From: SAR324 cluster bacterium
GTDB taxonomy: Bacteria > SAR324 > XYD2-FULL-50-16
Length of the DNA stretch: 64,000 bases
NCBI GenBank assembly: GCA_028282885.1
Contig: JANQGX010000089.1
Location: 1 to 64,000, forward strand
Direction of reading: 5' to 3'
In this document: positions 28,491-38,037 of the stretch, piece after piece
How positions within the stretch are numbered: the first letter of the stretch is position 1
How the letters are laid out: the number at the start of each line of letters is the position of its first letter
The notes under the pieces: generated by a model
Database searches by the model: none
Seen by the model: only the letters and a program-made list of their open reading frames with translations
What the model was told of the DNA's origin: nothing
Translations under genes and position numbers: made by a program

Positions 28491-28855
28491 TTTTCGGCAC
28501 CCAGATCCGGACTTACTTTTCCTTGAATCCCTTTTTCATATTCTCTTCTTTTTTTCGCCAATCCGTATATTCATTTAAACCCACACTAACATCAGGACGG
28601 AGAACTGGTTTTAGGATGCTGGTATCGATCCCCTCAATCAGGAACATCGCCTTGGTTTCAGAACCCAGGGCAGGTTTCAGACTATTCATATATTCCTTGT
28701 CGGCAATATTTTTTTGTGGTGTTGACAAACCGGATGTTTTTAGTGAGGAGGATGGAGGATGTATGGCAACCGGCGAATTGATATTGATGATGTCACTTTA
28801 GTTGAAGGAGGATTTTTTTCACCTGCTGAGAGATATGAATAAGATTCTCAACAAA
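28491..28855. other. Convergent gap between kinase and sigma54-type gene
   Basis: About 365 bp between two convergent genes. It holds one possible short minus-strand gene, listed separately, and otherwise nothing recognisable; no terminator with a clear T-run was found. Confidence 0.5.
28513..28689 (-). CDS. Possible 58-residue hypothetical protein
   Basis: An ATG at 28689 with AAGGA 4 bases upstream opens a 58-codon frame. The product is hydrophilic, begins MNSLKPALGSETKAMF and ends in a Lys-rich helix (DWRKKEENMKKGFKEK). It follows the sigma54-type gene on the same strand at a distance of 166 bp. No family is recognised. Confidence 0.35.
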   Translation of the reverse strand: MNSLKPALGSETKAMFLIEGIDTSILKPVLRPDVSVGLNEYTDWRKKEENMKKGFKEK

Positions 28856-30877
28856 TCAGGAGATTTGGTTCGAATAGTTTGTAAAAACAGCGCTTAGCTC
28901 CTTTCGAACAAGATCGGGTTCGTTTTTTAATTGGCTGGCCAATCCGGCAAATATGTGATCCGCTCCACAAAGGTAGGCCCGAACTGCTTCCAGTCCCCAG
29001 GTAGTCAATCCTTCAATCCCCTCGGCCACTTCCTTGTCGATCAGCATTGACATGGTCCTGTCAAACACGGATTTCAGGCTGGTAAATCGATTCTCTTCCA
29101 GGGCATACCTTAAGACAGTCGCTCGAACAATCCTCTGCGGATTATGCGAAACCAGTCGGTTTTTGCGGGTTACCGGATAGAGGAGATTGAACAGATAAGT
29201 ATCAGGCAAACCCTTATAGATTGGCTGGACAATTACATCTCCTGCACAAGTGTTATCATTCGTGTCTTTCTTTCCCGGTAAGTCTCTTTCTTTTTCAGTT
29301 TGAAACCGGAATCGTATCAGCCTATGATCCAACTCTCCCGTTTCACCATTTATAAAACGGGTATGAAGCTCGAGGACGGAGTCTCCTATTACAACTAGCC
29401 GCCCGGAATGGCCCTTTTTTAAATATTTCGCGTTTTGTAAAATGGACTTTAAACGAGACCTGATATTATCCGGCTCATCAAAGGTCCAGAGCTTGAAATT
29501 ATTTCCCCTGAAAGAATTCCAGAAATGATCGGCGGTCCGGCCTTCGTTATTCAGGGAAGGATTTGTTGAAGCTGATTCCGGAAGAACCACTATTCCTGAT
29601 ATGGGGTCTTCCAAGCCAGCTTTTCCTTCCATTGTTGCCGGCTCGAACTTGATTTTCTTACTTGCATGATTTCTAACCTCTTCCGGAAAATCACGAGGCT
29701 GCAGATAGTCATTGTTACATAAGAGAACCGCTCTTTCGGTGAGATTCTGAAGTTCACGAACATTTCCGGGCCAGGGCCATTGTTTAAGGATATCCAGTGC
29801 TTCCGAACTGATTCCTTTGATTCGATCAGCGGCGCCGTTTCTGCTGATAAAATAACCCACAAGCGGCTCGATATCATCAGTTCTATCCCTTAGCGGGGGG
29901 ATTTTCAAAATGAAGGTATTAAGACGATAAAACAGGTCGCGACGGAACTGGCCAGTCTTCATTTTCTCTTCCAGATTCTGATGTGTTGCGCTTATGATAC
30001 GAACATCCAGGTTCACAGCGTCACTCAGTTTGTTACTACCAACCGGAAAAAACTGTTTCTCTTCCAGAACTCGAAGCAGTTTGGTTTGAAGTTCGGAAGG
30101 CATATCCCCAACTTCGTCCAGGAGAAGGGTTCCTCCATCGGCAAGTTTGAAATATCCCGCCCGATCCCCAACAGCGCCGGTAAATGATCCTTTTTTGTGT
30201 CCGAACAGTTCGCTTTCCAGCAATCCGTAAGGAATTGCACTACAGTTAATCGGAACAAAAACCTTGGAACCACGGGAACTCATTCGATGAATCTCTCTTG
30301 CCACAAGCTCCTTGCCGGTGCCGGTTTCTCCGGTTACCAAAACGGTTGTCATGCCGGGTGCCACTTTTTTGATAAGTCTTTTCACCTCATCGAACGACTC
30401 GGATTGCCCGATAAAATCCGGTTGAACAGAAGCATAGCGATTCCTGAGCATATCAGATAACCGATACTCAGCCGATAATGCCTTTCTTATCTCCGAAAGT
30501 TTCTGGCTTCTCAGCAGAGCGTTTTTAAGCTGGGTAAATTCCTGGACATCTTCCAGATCCTCTTTTATTAGAAAATCATCAAACTGGTGATCCCTGAGAG
30601 CAATGATAACTTTTTCGATGGTGGGATAAGCTGTCAGCATGATGGTTACTATGCTTGGATATTGTTGTTTCAACTTTTTCCCTGCTTGAAAACCATCAAT
30701 GAGCGGCATTTGCATATCGATGAAAGCAAGGTCAAACGAAGACAGAACCTCCTCTTCAAGACCTGTTGCTTCGCTGAAACTTCCTGCCTGTACAACCTGA
30801 TACCGGAACACATCTTCCAGTATCGAAGCCAAGTAAAGTCGAAAACTGGGTTCATCATCAATTATTAGAATTTTCAT
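28856..30877 (-). CDS. Sigma54-type AAA+ response regulator without a visible HTH
   Basis: The 673-residue protein has a receiver (residues 1-120: IIDDEPSF, AFIDMQMPLIDG with the acceptor Asp), then an AAA+ sigma54-interaction domain (about 150-390) with Walker A GETGTGKE, the GSFTGA loop that contacts sigma54, Walker B GGTLLLDEVGDMP and R-finger region WPWPGNVRELQNLTERA. Proteins of this class usually end after a Fis-type helix-turn-helix near residue 450-480. Here about 270 other residues follow (with VVIGDSVLELHTRF and IVQPIYKGLPDTYLFN) and no such motif is apparent. It may activate sigma54 promoters from solution or bind DNA through a partner. It is divergent from the substrate-binding protein gene. 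Confidence 0.85.
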   Translation of the reverse strand: MKILIIDDEPSFRLYLASILEDVFRYQVVQAGSFSEATGLEEEVLSSFDLAFIDMQMPLIDGFQAGKKLKQQYPSIVTIMLTAYPTIEKVIIALRDHQFDDFLIKEDLEDVQEFTQLKNALLRSQKLSEIRKALSAEYRLSDMLRNRYASVQPDFIGQSESFDEVKRLIKKVAPGMTTVLVTGETGTGKELVAREIHRMSSRGSKVFVPINCSAIPYGLLESELFGHKKGSFTGAVGDRAGYFKLADGGTLLLDEVGDMPSELQTKLLRVLEEKQFFPVGSNKLSDAVNLDVRIISATHQNLEEKMKTGQFRRDLFYRLNTFILKIPPLRDRTDDIEPLVGYFISRNGAADRIKGISSEALDILKQWPWPGNVRELQNLTERAVLLCNNDYLQPRDFPEEVRNHASKKIKFEPATMEGKAGLEDPISGIVVLPESASTNPSLNNEGRTADHFWNSFRGNNFKLWTFDEPDNIRSRLKSILQNAKYLKKGHSGRLVVIGDSVLELHTRFINGETGELDHRLIRFRFQTEKERDLPGKKDTNDNTCAGDVIVQPIYKGLPDTYLFNLLYPVTRKNRLVSHNPQRIVRATVLRYALEENRFTSLKSVFDRTMSMLIDKEVAEGIEGLTTWGLEAVRAYLCGADHIFAGLASQLKNEPDLVRKELSAVFTNYSNQIS

Positions 30878-31285
30878 CGTCGCGAAAACAGGGATAGAGG
30901 TTTTGTCCCGGATGACAATCGTCTTTCAAAAGTCAGCGTTAAAAGACTTTGCAGCATTTATCATCAGTTTCAAATCATCAAAATACTAAATTGATTTAAG
31001 ATGATCGCAAACAGCGTATTGACGTTAGATATTTCTATTGTAGCAAAAGTTATTTCTTTTGTGTCACATTATTTTCTATTGTTTTCCCGACGTATCTTTC
31101 CCCGGTTGATTATCAAAACTAATTTTATCAATAATTTCATAATGTTAAACTTGCATACATCTACAAAAATCAATGGCATGCAACGTGAAACAGATTGGAT
31201 AAATCGAAATTAATCCAATCAAGATGATCGGCTTGACAGAATGATTGCAGAAATAGGGTTGATCACCTTCATTCGGGAGAAAATC
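30878..31285. other. Divergent regulatory region
   Basis: About 410 bp of AT-rich DNA separate the sigma54-type gene from the substrate-binding protein gene. It holds an 8-bp dyad near its right end (listed separately) and a weaker one (AAAGTC at about 30929 with GACTTT at 30945). No protein frame is convincing. Promoters for both genes are expected here. Confidence 0.5.
31193..31220. promoter_or_regulatory. Inverted repeat GATTGGAT-N12-ATCCAATC
   Basis: A perfect 8-bp dyad with 12-base spacer lies 65 bp upstream of the substrate-binding protein start. The spacing suits a dimeric regulator binding on one DNA face, or an RNA hairpin in the leader. Its binder is unknown. Confidence 0.4.
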
Positions 31286-32410
31286 ATGAAACTCAAATCG
31301 AACCGCATTATTCTTTCGGTTATAATCATTATCGGCATAACAGCAATCGGCATGGGAGTGTGGCAAAACATGAGCAGTGATCAGCAGATGTTCAAAGTGG
31401 GCGCCATTATTTCACTCTCAAGTCCATCCGGACCTTCCTTCATCGGAGAAGAGGTTCGGGATGGAATGCTGCTGGCAGTTGATGAGATAAACGCATGGGG
31501 CGGAATAAACAATATGAATGTTAAACTCATCCTCAAGGATTCGAAATCAAATCCACAACAGGGAGCATCAGCTTTTGAAGAAGTTGAAAAGGCCCACCGC
31601 CCGCATGTCTATATATCAACCCTGAGCTCGGTTTCACTGGCCATTGCCCCCCTGGCTGAAAAATACCAGGCACCTTTGTTCAGTCTTGTGGCAACGGCGC
31701 AGGAGTTAACGAAGAAAAAAAATTGGGTGTTCCGCTACTGGCCGACTGCGCAGGATGAATCCTTTTCCCTGGCAACGATGGCCAGTAAAATGGGGATTCA
31801 GCATATGGGTATTCTGCATCTCGATGATGAATACGGTAGAAGTATTCTAAAGCATGTTGAGTTAGAATTTCAAAAAGAGGATCGAAAGGTGGATTGCTTC
31901 CCTTTTAAGATGAGCGAAACCGATTTTACCCTCCACTTGAAGAATAAGGATTATCTTGACGGGATTTTGATTATCGGATTTCCAAACCATGTTACAAAAG
32001 CCCTGCAACAGATCAGAGAAAACGAATTTTCGGGGAAATTGCTGAATAATAATACTGTTTCCCTTCCTGCCATCAGAGAGCTGCCGGAATCGGAAGGTGT
32101 CTATGTCACCACCCCTATTATTTATAATCCAAACTTTCGATTTGCCAATGAGGTCAGCCGAAAATATGAAAATCGATTCAAGAAGCCGTTTAATCATTTT
32201 GCTGCCACCGGATATGACGCCATGAAGTTACTGGCAGGATTGTTGGATGATAACGCTATCAGCCGACAAGGAATCAGGGACCTGTTGCGGGAGGGATTCA
32301 ATTATCCCGGTGTATTCGGAGAACTGCATTCGAAGCCGGGACAATATGACATTTCATTTCCCATTCACCCGGGAAAAATCAAGAATGGGAAAGTGGTCTA
32401 CCTGAGATAA
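31286..32410 (+). CDS. Periplasmic substrate-binding protein, branched-chain amino acid (Peripla_BP_6) type
   Basis: The 374-residue protein begins with an uncleaved anchor or signal (RIILSVIIIIGITAIGMGVW) and has the two-lobed periplasmic binding fold: FKVGAIISLSSPSGPSFIGEEVRDGMLLAVDEINAWGGI, then VEKAHRPHVYISTLSSVSLAIAPLAEKYQ. GGGAG stands 6 bases before the ATG at 31286. No ABC permease or ATPase gene is near; instead a membrane hybrid kinase follows 98 bp downstream. It more likely feeds ligand to that kinase than to a transporter; this is inference from context. Confidence 0.85.
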   Translation: MKLKSNRIILSVIIIIGITAIGMGVWQNMSSDQQMFKVGAIISLSSPSGPSFIGEEVRDGMLLAVDEINAWGGINNMNVKLILKDSKSNPQQGASAFEEVEKAHRPHVYISTLSSVSLAIAPLAEKYQAPLFSLVATAQELTKKKNWVFRYWPTAQDESFSLATMASKMGIQHMGILHLDDEYGRSILKHVELEFQKEDRKVDCFPFKMSETDFTLHLKNKDYLDGILIIGFPNHVTKALQQIRENEFSGKLLNNNTVSLPAIRELPESEGVYVTTPIIYNPNFRFANEVSRKYENRFKKPFNHFAATGYDAMKLLAGLLDDNAISRQGIRDLLREGFNYPGVFGELHSKPGQYDISFPIHPGKIKNGKVVYLR

Positions 32411-32508
32411 AAGGGCCTCCCCGGACCAGCAATAAGGCCATCGAAAGATTCCGATTCCAAAAGATCGAATTTTAACAGCTTATATGACCTTTTATCGAGA
32501 CTCGATAC

Positions 32509-35500
32509 ATGAAACTAACTATCGGAAAAAGACTCGCAATAGGTTTCACCTCCGCGTTGATCATGCTGCTGGTTGTTACAACCTATGCACTCATGGTCAG
32601 TCAAAGATCACTGGAACAGGCAGTCAGTAAAAACTCCGAACATTTGTCGGAGGCGCTGTTGTTAGACATAAAAAAAGCGGTTTTTTACACGGTCGAGGCA
32701 ATGAAGCTTGAAGTCAGGCAGGAGTATATCCAATCCGCCTTATCCGGGAAGTCTGTCGGCCTCATAAAGAAACCTGTTAAATCTGAACCGGGTGGATCAG
32801 CAAGTCTGAAGACCCGGCCTCAATCGACAATCATCACCCCATCCCGAAACAATTCAGCCGCAAATAATCAATTATTATCACAACAACTGGAGGAGCGATT
32901 TTTTAAATATTATGAAAAAACGCTGGGATACAGATTGATTCGCTATTTAAGGTTTCTGGACCGACAAGGAGCAGAAATATTGACTGTAGGCAATACCGGG
33001 GATTTCAGAAAAGTCAGTAACACCCATCGGCGGATCGCCGAAACCGAAGGATTTCACATTGGCGAGGTGAGATATAATCAGGAGAGGGGAACCGGTATCT
33101 TGCCCCTCATCATCACCGTTCGGAACAACAAGGATACGCTATTGGGGTATTTACACCTGGGAATGTTTGCCTCCCATTTTTTTCATATTGCCCAGTTGGA
33201 TATCCCCAAATACAAGAGCACCCGAATTCATCTTCTATCCAAATCAGGAAAGAAACTTCATTCCACCCAGGCATTCAAATTTATGGAGGATCTCTCCAAA
33301 ACCGAGATTTTCCTGAACATCAAATCAAACCAGGGCTCCTTTAAGTCGCTGAAAGGAAATCGAATCAAGTTATTCTCCTATATAAGAACACAGGGTAACA
33401 CCCCTGAGAATCAATTGGACTGGATACTCCTGATTGAAAATGACGAAGGTGAGGTCCTGGCTCCCATTTCTGACTTAAGAAATCAAATCTTGCTTGCCCT
33501 TGTCATTGTCATCCTGTTTTTCGGTTTTATGAGTTTTTTCATCTCCCGATCCATTGTCCGACCCATTTTAAAACTTAATAGGGGGGTGAGCATTATTGGG
33601 AGAGGGAATCTGGATTATTCCCTGGAAACAACGTCTCGGGATGAAATTGGTGATCTGAGCCTTGCTTTTAACAAAATGGCAATAAACCTGAAGCAGGTGG
33701 ACCAAAAGCTGAGACAGAAGCAAAGAACGCTCGAGGATGAAAACCAGATCAAAACCCTGCAAACCGAACTTAATAACAAGATGCAAGGCGAACTAAACCC
33801 GATTCACCTGGCAGAGATAATTATCAATTACCTGGCTGAATTTCTGGATGCGCAAACCGGTGCTGTTTACCTGCTTAATGATCAGAACGAACTAAAACTG
33901 ACCGCTGGCTATGCCTACTGGAAATTAAGCCAAAATGACCACTGCCTGAAAATGGGGGAAGGGATCATCGGTCAAGCGGCGGTGGAAGGAAAAACGCTTT
34001 CAATAGTGGATATCGAGGAAGAGTTCCTGGTCGTTGATGCCGGAATCGTCAAAATTGTGCCCCGTAACTTCCTTGCCTGTCCCATCTTGTTTCAGGGCAA
34101 AGTATCAGGGGTTGTATTTCTGGGCGCCGTAAAATCCTTTTCGCCTTTTAAGAAGCGAATCCTGAAAACAGTTTTGGAAAACATCGGTGTTACCATCAAC
34201 TCATCACTAGCCAGAATCCGTCTGCAGGAACTACTGGAAGAGACCCAGGCTCAGTCGGAAGAGCTCCAGGAACAACAGGAAGCGCTGCGAATCGTCAATG
34301 AAGAGCTGGAAGGGCAAACCCAGGCACTGCGTCAATCGGAGTCTGAGCTTCAATCTCAGCAGGAAGAGTTACGGCAATCCAACGAGGAACTGCAGATACA
34401 GCAAGAAGAATTGAGACAGGCGAATGAAGAGCTGGAAGAGAAATCCGAAGCTCTGAAGAGCCAAAAACATGAGGTCGTGTCAAAAAACCAGGAACTGGAA
34501 AAGGTGGGAAAAAAATTGAAACAGCAATCTTTGGAGCTGGAGACAAGCAACAGATACAAGTCGGAATTTCTGGCGAACATGTCTCATGAGCTCCGAACAC
34601 CATTGAATGGGCTGCTTATCTTCGCCCAACTCCTGTATGAAAACAACCAGGGCAATCTCACGGACAAACAGGTGAAATTCGCCAAAGACATCCACTCTTG
34701 TGGCATAGAGCTGCTTCATTTGATTAATGACATCCTTGATCTCTCGAAAATAGAAGCCGGGAAGATGGAACTGAAGCTCAATCTGGTCCATTTTGCAGAC
34801 CTTGTCGAATACCTTAATCACACCCTCAAACCTCTTGCAGATAAAAAGCAACTCGGTTTTGAAGTCAAGTTGGTAGAGGATTTTCCGAAAGCCCTCACAA
34901 CCGATCACCAGAGACTGATACAGATTCTGAAAAACCTGGTTTCCAATGGAATCAAATTCACGGATCAGGGCAAGGTAAAGGTGAACTTTTTCCTTCCCGA
35001 GAGTTTGCCGGAACCCCTAAACCTGAAACAGGGTAAATTCGTCGCCATTTCAGTTTCGGATACGGGGATCGGTATTTCCGAGGACGACCAGATGATGGTA
35101 TTCGAGGCATTTCAACAGGTTGATGGTAAAACGGATCGCCAGTTCGGCGGGACAGGATTGGGCCTGTCCATATCCAGGGAACTGGCCAATATCCTTGGTG
35201 GAGAAATCTTCCTGCAAAGCAGCCCGGACCAGGGCAGTACCTTCACTCTATTCCTCCCCCTGGAATCAAAACAGGAATCCCCGAAGGAAATCGTTCCGGT
35301 TGAAGTCATCGGGGAAAACCCACAACCGAGCGTAATACCTGAACAGCCGGTCGTGAAACAGGACCCTGCGGTATCGTTAAGTGAGAGTGAAAATCACCCG
35401 GGTCAGGCTGATGAAGAATCTCCCGGGTGGGATGACCGTAACTCATTGGATTCATCCGATAAAACGATCCTGATTATAGATGATGATCGACGATTTGCCG

Positions 35501-36633
35501 AACTACTTCTGGACCTGACAAGAAAAAGTGGTTTTAAAGGGCTCGTTACCAATAACGGAATCCGTGGTTATGGTTTGGCAGAAGAGTACGAACCCGACGC
35601 CATCATTCTCGATATAAATCTGCCCGGAATGACGGGCTGGGAAGTTATGCAACGTCTCAAAAGCAATCCAAAAACCCAGGCCATTCCCGTTCATTTCCTT
35701 TCGGTCCTGGACAAGAAAAAAGTCAGTCTGAAGATGGGTGCCATGGGATTTTTAAGCAAACCGGTCAGCGTCGATGAACTCAATCAGGTCTTTGCCAAAA
35801 TCAGCCATCTGATCAACAAAACGGTTAACCATATTCTGATTGTTGAAGTCCACAGAGACAAAAGAGAAAGTCTTAACGCAGTGTTCAAGAACAAAAGGGA
35901 CATTACTCTGCACTATGCTGCCGATGCATCGGAAGCTTCAAAGATCCTGAACAGCAGCAGCATTGATCTGATGATTCTTGATCTCAGTCTGCCAAGCCTG
36001 TCCGGAATGGATATACTGCAAAAACTGGAACCGGAAGTAACGGGTTCAATGCCCCCCATCGTTGTGTATACAGGCAACCACATTACCCAGAAAGAGGAAG
36101 TGGAACTAAGAAAGCATGTCGAAAGCATTATCATAAAAGGTGAAAATTCACCTGACAGGCTTCTGGACGAAGTAGAGCTGTTTCTTCACCGGGTAAAAAA
36201 GGATCTCGCTCCCGAAAAGAAGAACATGTTGGATCTGTTAAACAATCACGATGAAGTGCTAAACGGGAAAACAGTCTTGCTGGTGGATGACGACATGAGA
36301 AATGTGTATGCACTGATGAATATTCTGGAAGAATATGGGCTAACCGTCAAAGTTTCCACCAATGGCAAGGAAGCTTTGGAAACATTGAATGCGGAAAACG
36401 ATATTAACCTGGTGTTGATGGATATGATGATGCCGGAAATGGATGGTTATGAATGTATCCAAATCATAAGAAAGCAGAATCGCTGGGAAAAGCTTCCCGT
36501 CATTGCTCTGACTGCCAAGGCAATGAAAGGGGATCGTGAAAAATGCATTGATGCCGGTGCCAATGACTATCTTTCCAAACCGATAGATACCAATAAACTG
36601 TTTTCGCTACTGAGGGTATGGCTCTATGAATAA
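32509..36633 (+). CDS. Membrane hybrid histidine kinase with GAF domain and three receivers
   Basis: The 1374-residue protein has a membrane helix (about 12-30), a periplasmic Cache-like sensor (about 31-325), a second helix (about 326-348), HAMP (350-400), GAF (about 425-565), a long Gln/Glu-rich coiled coil (about 566-685) with repeated EELRQ-NEEL units, a HisKA/HATPase core (HELRTP near 692, then GTGLGLSISRELA), and three receivers (about 985-1100, 1107-1220, 1254-1372). Receivers 1 and 3 have full acidic pockets. Receiver 2 keeps the acceptor Asp (MILDLSLP) but has lost the usual acidic pair (VEVHRD). The stop overlaps the cheR start. The gene heads a long signalling operon and probably senses with the binding protein upstream. 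Confidence 0.9.
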   Translation: MKLTIGKRLAIGFTSALIMLLVVTTYALMVSQRSLEQAVSKNSEHLSEALLLDIKKAVFYTVEAMKLEVRQEYIQSALSGKSVGLIKKPVKSEPGGSASLKTRPQSTIITPSRNNSAANNQLLSQQLEERFFKYYEKTLGYRLIRYLRFLDRQGAEILTVGNTGDFRKVSNTHRRIAETEGFHIGEVRYNQERGTGILPLIITVRNNKDTLLGYLHLGMFASHFFHIAQLDIPKYKSTRIHLLSKSGKKLHSTQAFKFMEDLSKTEIFLNIKSNQGSFKSLKGNRIKLFSYIRTQGNTPENQLDWILLIENDEGEVLAPISDLRNQILLALVIVILFFGFMSFFISRSIVRPILKLNRGVSIIGRGNLDYSLETTSRDEIGDLSLAFNKMAINLKQVDQKLRQKQRTLEDENQIKTLQTELNNKMQGELNPIHLAEIIINYLAEFLDAQTGAVYLLNDQNELKLTAGYAYWKLSQNDHCLKMGEGIIGQAAVEGKTLSIVDIEEEFLVVDAGIVKIVPRNFLACPILFQGKVSGVVFLGAVKSFSPFKKRILKTVLENIGVTINSSLARIRLQELLEETQAQSEELQEQQEALRIVNEELEGQTQALRQSESELQSQQEELRQSNEELQIQQEELRQANEELEEKSEALKSQKHEVVSKNQELEKVGKKLKQQSLELETSNRYKSEFLANMSHELRTPLNGLLIFAQLLYENNQGNLTDKQVKFAKDIHSCGIELLHLINDILDLSKIEAGKMELKLNLVHFADLVEYLNHTLKPLADKKQLGFEVKLVEDFPKALTTDHQRLIQILKNLVSNGIKFTDQGKVKVNFFLPESLPEPLNLKQGKFVAISVSDTGIGISEDDQMMVFEAFQQVDGKTDRQFGGTGLGLSISRELANILGGEIFLQSSPDQGSTFTLFLPLESKQESPKEIVPVEVIGENPQPSVIPEQPVVKQDPAVSLSESENHPGQADEESPGWDDRNSLDSSDKTILIIDDDRRFAELLLDLTRKSGFKGLVTNNGIRGYGLAEEYEPDAIILDINLPGMTGWEVMQRLKSNPKTQAIPVHFLSVLDKKKVSLKMGAMGFLSKPVSVDELNQVFAKISHLINKTVNHILIVEVHRDKRESLNAVFKNKRDITLHYAADASEASKILNSSSIDLMILDLSLPSLSGMDILQKLEPEVTGSMPPIVVYTGNHITQKEEVELRKHVESIIIKGENSPDRLLDEVELFLHRVKKDLAPEKKNMLDLLNNHDEVLNGKTVLLVDDDMRNVYALMNILEEYGLTVKVSTNGKEALETLNAENDINLVLMDMMMPEMDGYECIQIIRKQNRWEKLPVIALTAKAMKGDREKCIDAGANDYLSKPIDTNKLFSLLRVWLYE

Positions 36634-37471
36634 GGTTGAAAACGGAAATCACCTTACTGTCGATGAAATTGAGATCAAGCTGCTGCTGGATGCCATCTTC
36701 CTGAAGTATGGATATGACTTCAGAAACTACTCCAGGGCCTCGATCAAAAGACGAATTACCCAACACAAGACAATAGCGGGCTATCAAAAGTTGTCTGATC
36801 TTCAGCATCAAATCCTGGTTGAAGAGCCGGCTTTCAGGAAACTGCTTCATGATCTCTCCGTTAATGTTACTGAAATGTTTAGAGATCCCTTGTTTTATAA
36901 AAAATTCAGGACGGATATCGTTCCCATTTTGCAAACCTATCCGTTTGTCCGCTTATGGGTCGCGGGCTGCTCAACGGGTGAGGAAGTATACTCACTGGCT
37001 ATCATCCTTTATGAAGAAGGGCTGCGGGAACGGTGTCAAATCTATGCCACGGATCTGAATGAATCGGTTTTGAAAAGGGCAAAAACCGGAATTTTTCCCA
37101 TCAGCAAAATCAAAGAGTACACAACCAATTACATTCAGGCGGGAGGTTCAGAACAGTTTTCCGATTACTACACTGCCCGGTACGATTCCGCCATCATGAA
37201 AAAGTTTTTAAAGGACAAAATTGTTTTCTCTTCTCATAACCTGGCGATAGACGGTGTGTTTAATGAAATGCAGGTCGTCACTTGCAGAAACGTCATGATC
37301 TACTTCAACAGGAAATTGCAGAATCGGGTGGTCACGCTTTTCAGAGATAGTCTGTGTACTGGCGGATTCCTGTGTCTGGGCAAGAAAGAAACTATGAAAT
37401 TTCTGTCCTGCGAAAAGGACTTCATCGAAATTGCCGATCAGGAACGAATCTACCGGAAACATAAATCATGA
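36626..37471 (+). CDS. cheR: CheR-type protein-glutamate methyltransferase
   Basis: The 281-residue protein would methylate glutamates on a receptor or kinase using SAM. The N-terminal helical domain shows YDFRNYSRASIKRRI and NVTEMFRDPLFY; the catalytic domain has WVAGCSTGEEVYSLAI (SAM loop), IYATDLNESVLKRA and VVTCRNVMIYF. It overlaps the kinase gene upstream by 8 bases and cheB by 4, so all three are coupled. No chemoreceptor gene is in the window, so the substrate may be the coiled-coil part of the hybrid kinase. Confidence 0.92.
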   Translation: MNKVENGNHLTVDEIEIKLLLDAIFLKYGYDFRNYSRASIKRRITQHKTIAGYQKLSDLQHQILVEEPAFRKLLHDLSVNVTEMFRDPLFYKKFRTDIVPILQTYPFVRLWVAGCSTGEEVYSLAIILYEEGLRERCQIYATDLNESVLKRAKTGIFPISKIKEYTTNYIQAGGSEQFSDYYTARYDSAIMKKFLKDKIVFSSHNLAIDGVFNEMQVVTCRNVMIYFNRKLQNRVVTLFRDSLCTGGFLCLGKKETMKFLSCEKDFIEIADQERIYRKHKS

Positions 37472-38037
37472 ACCGCCAACCAAAAGCGATTGTTCTGGGA
37501 GTCTCCACGGGCGGGTGGCAGGCGTTGAACCGGACCATTCCGGAACTGCCTGAGCATTTCCCGGTACCATTAATCACGGTTCAGCACATGGCTTCTTCAT
37601 CCGATAATATATTGGTTAAAACCCTGGATCAGGCATCGCACCTGACCGTCAAGGAAGCTGACGAGAAAGAGACGCTCAATAAAGGAACCGTCTATATAGC
37701 GCCTGCCAATTATCATTTAATGGTGGAAAAAAACATGACATTGAGCCTTTCGACCGGACAACCAGTGAATTTCTCCCGGCCTTCAATAGATGTACTGTTC
37801 GAAACGGCAGCAGACGCTTTTGGAGCAAGCCTTATCGGCGTTCTGTTAACTGGGGCAAGCAAAGATGGCAGCCTTGGTATGCTCAGAATCAAAAACAGAG
37901 GAGGTTTGACGATTGTACAAGATCCGAAAACAGCCGCCGCACCTCTCATGCCCCAATCTGCAATTGATTTGATTGAGGCCGACTACGTCACTGGACTGGA
38001 TGAATTAGCAAATCTGCTAGTGGAGTTAACATGTTAG
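37468..38037 (+). CDS. cheB: CheB-type methylesterase domain, stand-alone
   Basis: The 189-residue protein is only the esterase/deamidase domain of CheB; the usual N-terminal receiver is missing. The catalytic residues are visible: Ser in LGVSTGG, His in VQHMASS and Asp in LTGASKDGSLGM. It would remove the methyl groups added by the adjacent CheR. It overlaps its neighbours at both ends (ATGA with cheR, 7 bases with the next kinase). Without its own receiver, activity may be controlled by one of the neighbouring kinases' receivers. Confidence 0.9.
   Translation: MNRQPKAIVLGVSTGGWQALNRTIPELPEHFPVPLITVQHMASSSDNILVKTLDQASHLTVKEADEKETLNKGTVYIAPANYHLMVEKNMTLSLSTGQPVNFSRPSIDVLFETAADAFGASLIGVLLTGASKDGSLGMLRIKNRGGLTIVQDPKTAAAPLMPQSAIDLIEADYVTGLDELANLLVELTC

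Noticed and set aside
28481..28801. 106-codon plus-strand frame after the hybrid kinase
   Set aside because: Phe/Ser-rich composition and overlap with the kinase end suggest a chance frame; the opposite strand has a better ribosome-binding site.
34240..34560. Repeated short units suggesting a DNA repeat array
   Set aside because: They are the heptad pattern of the coiled coil in the hybrid kinase, not an element.
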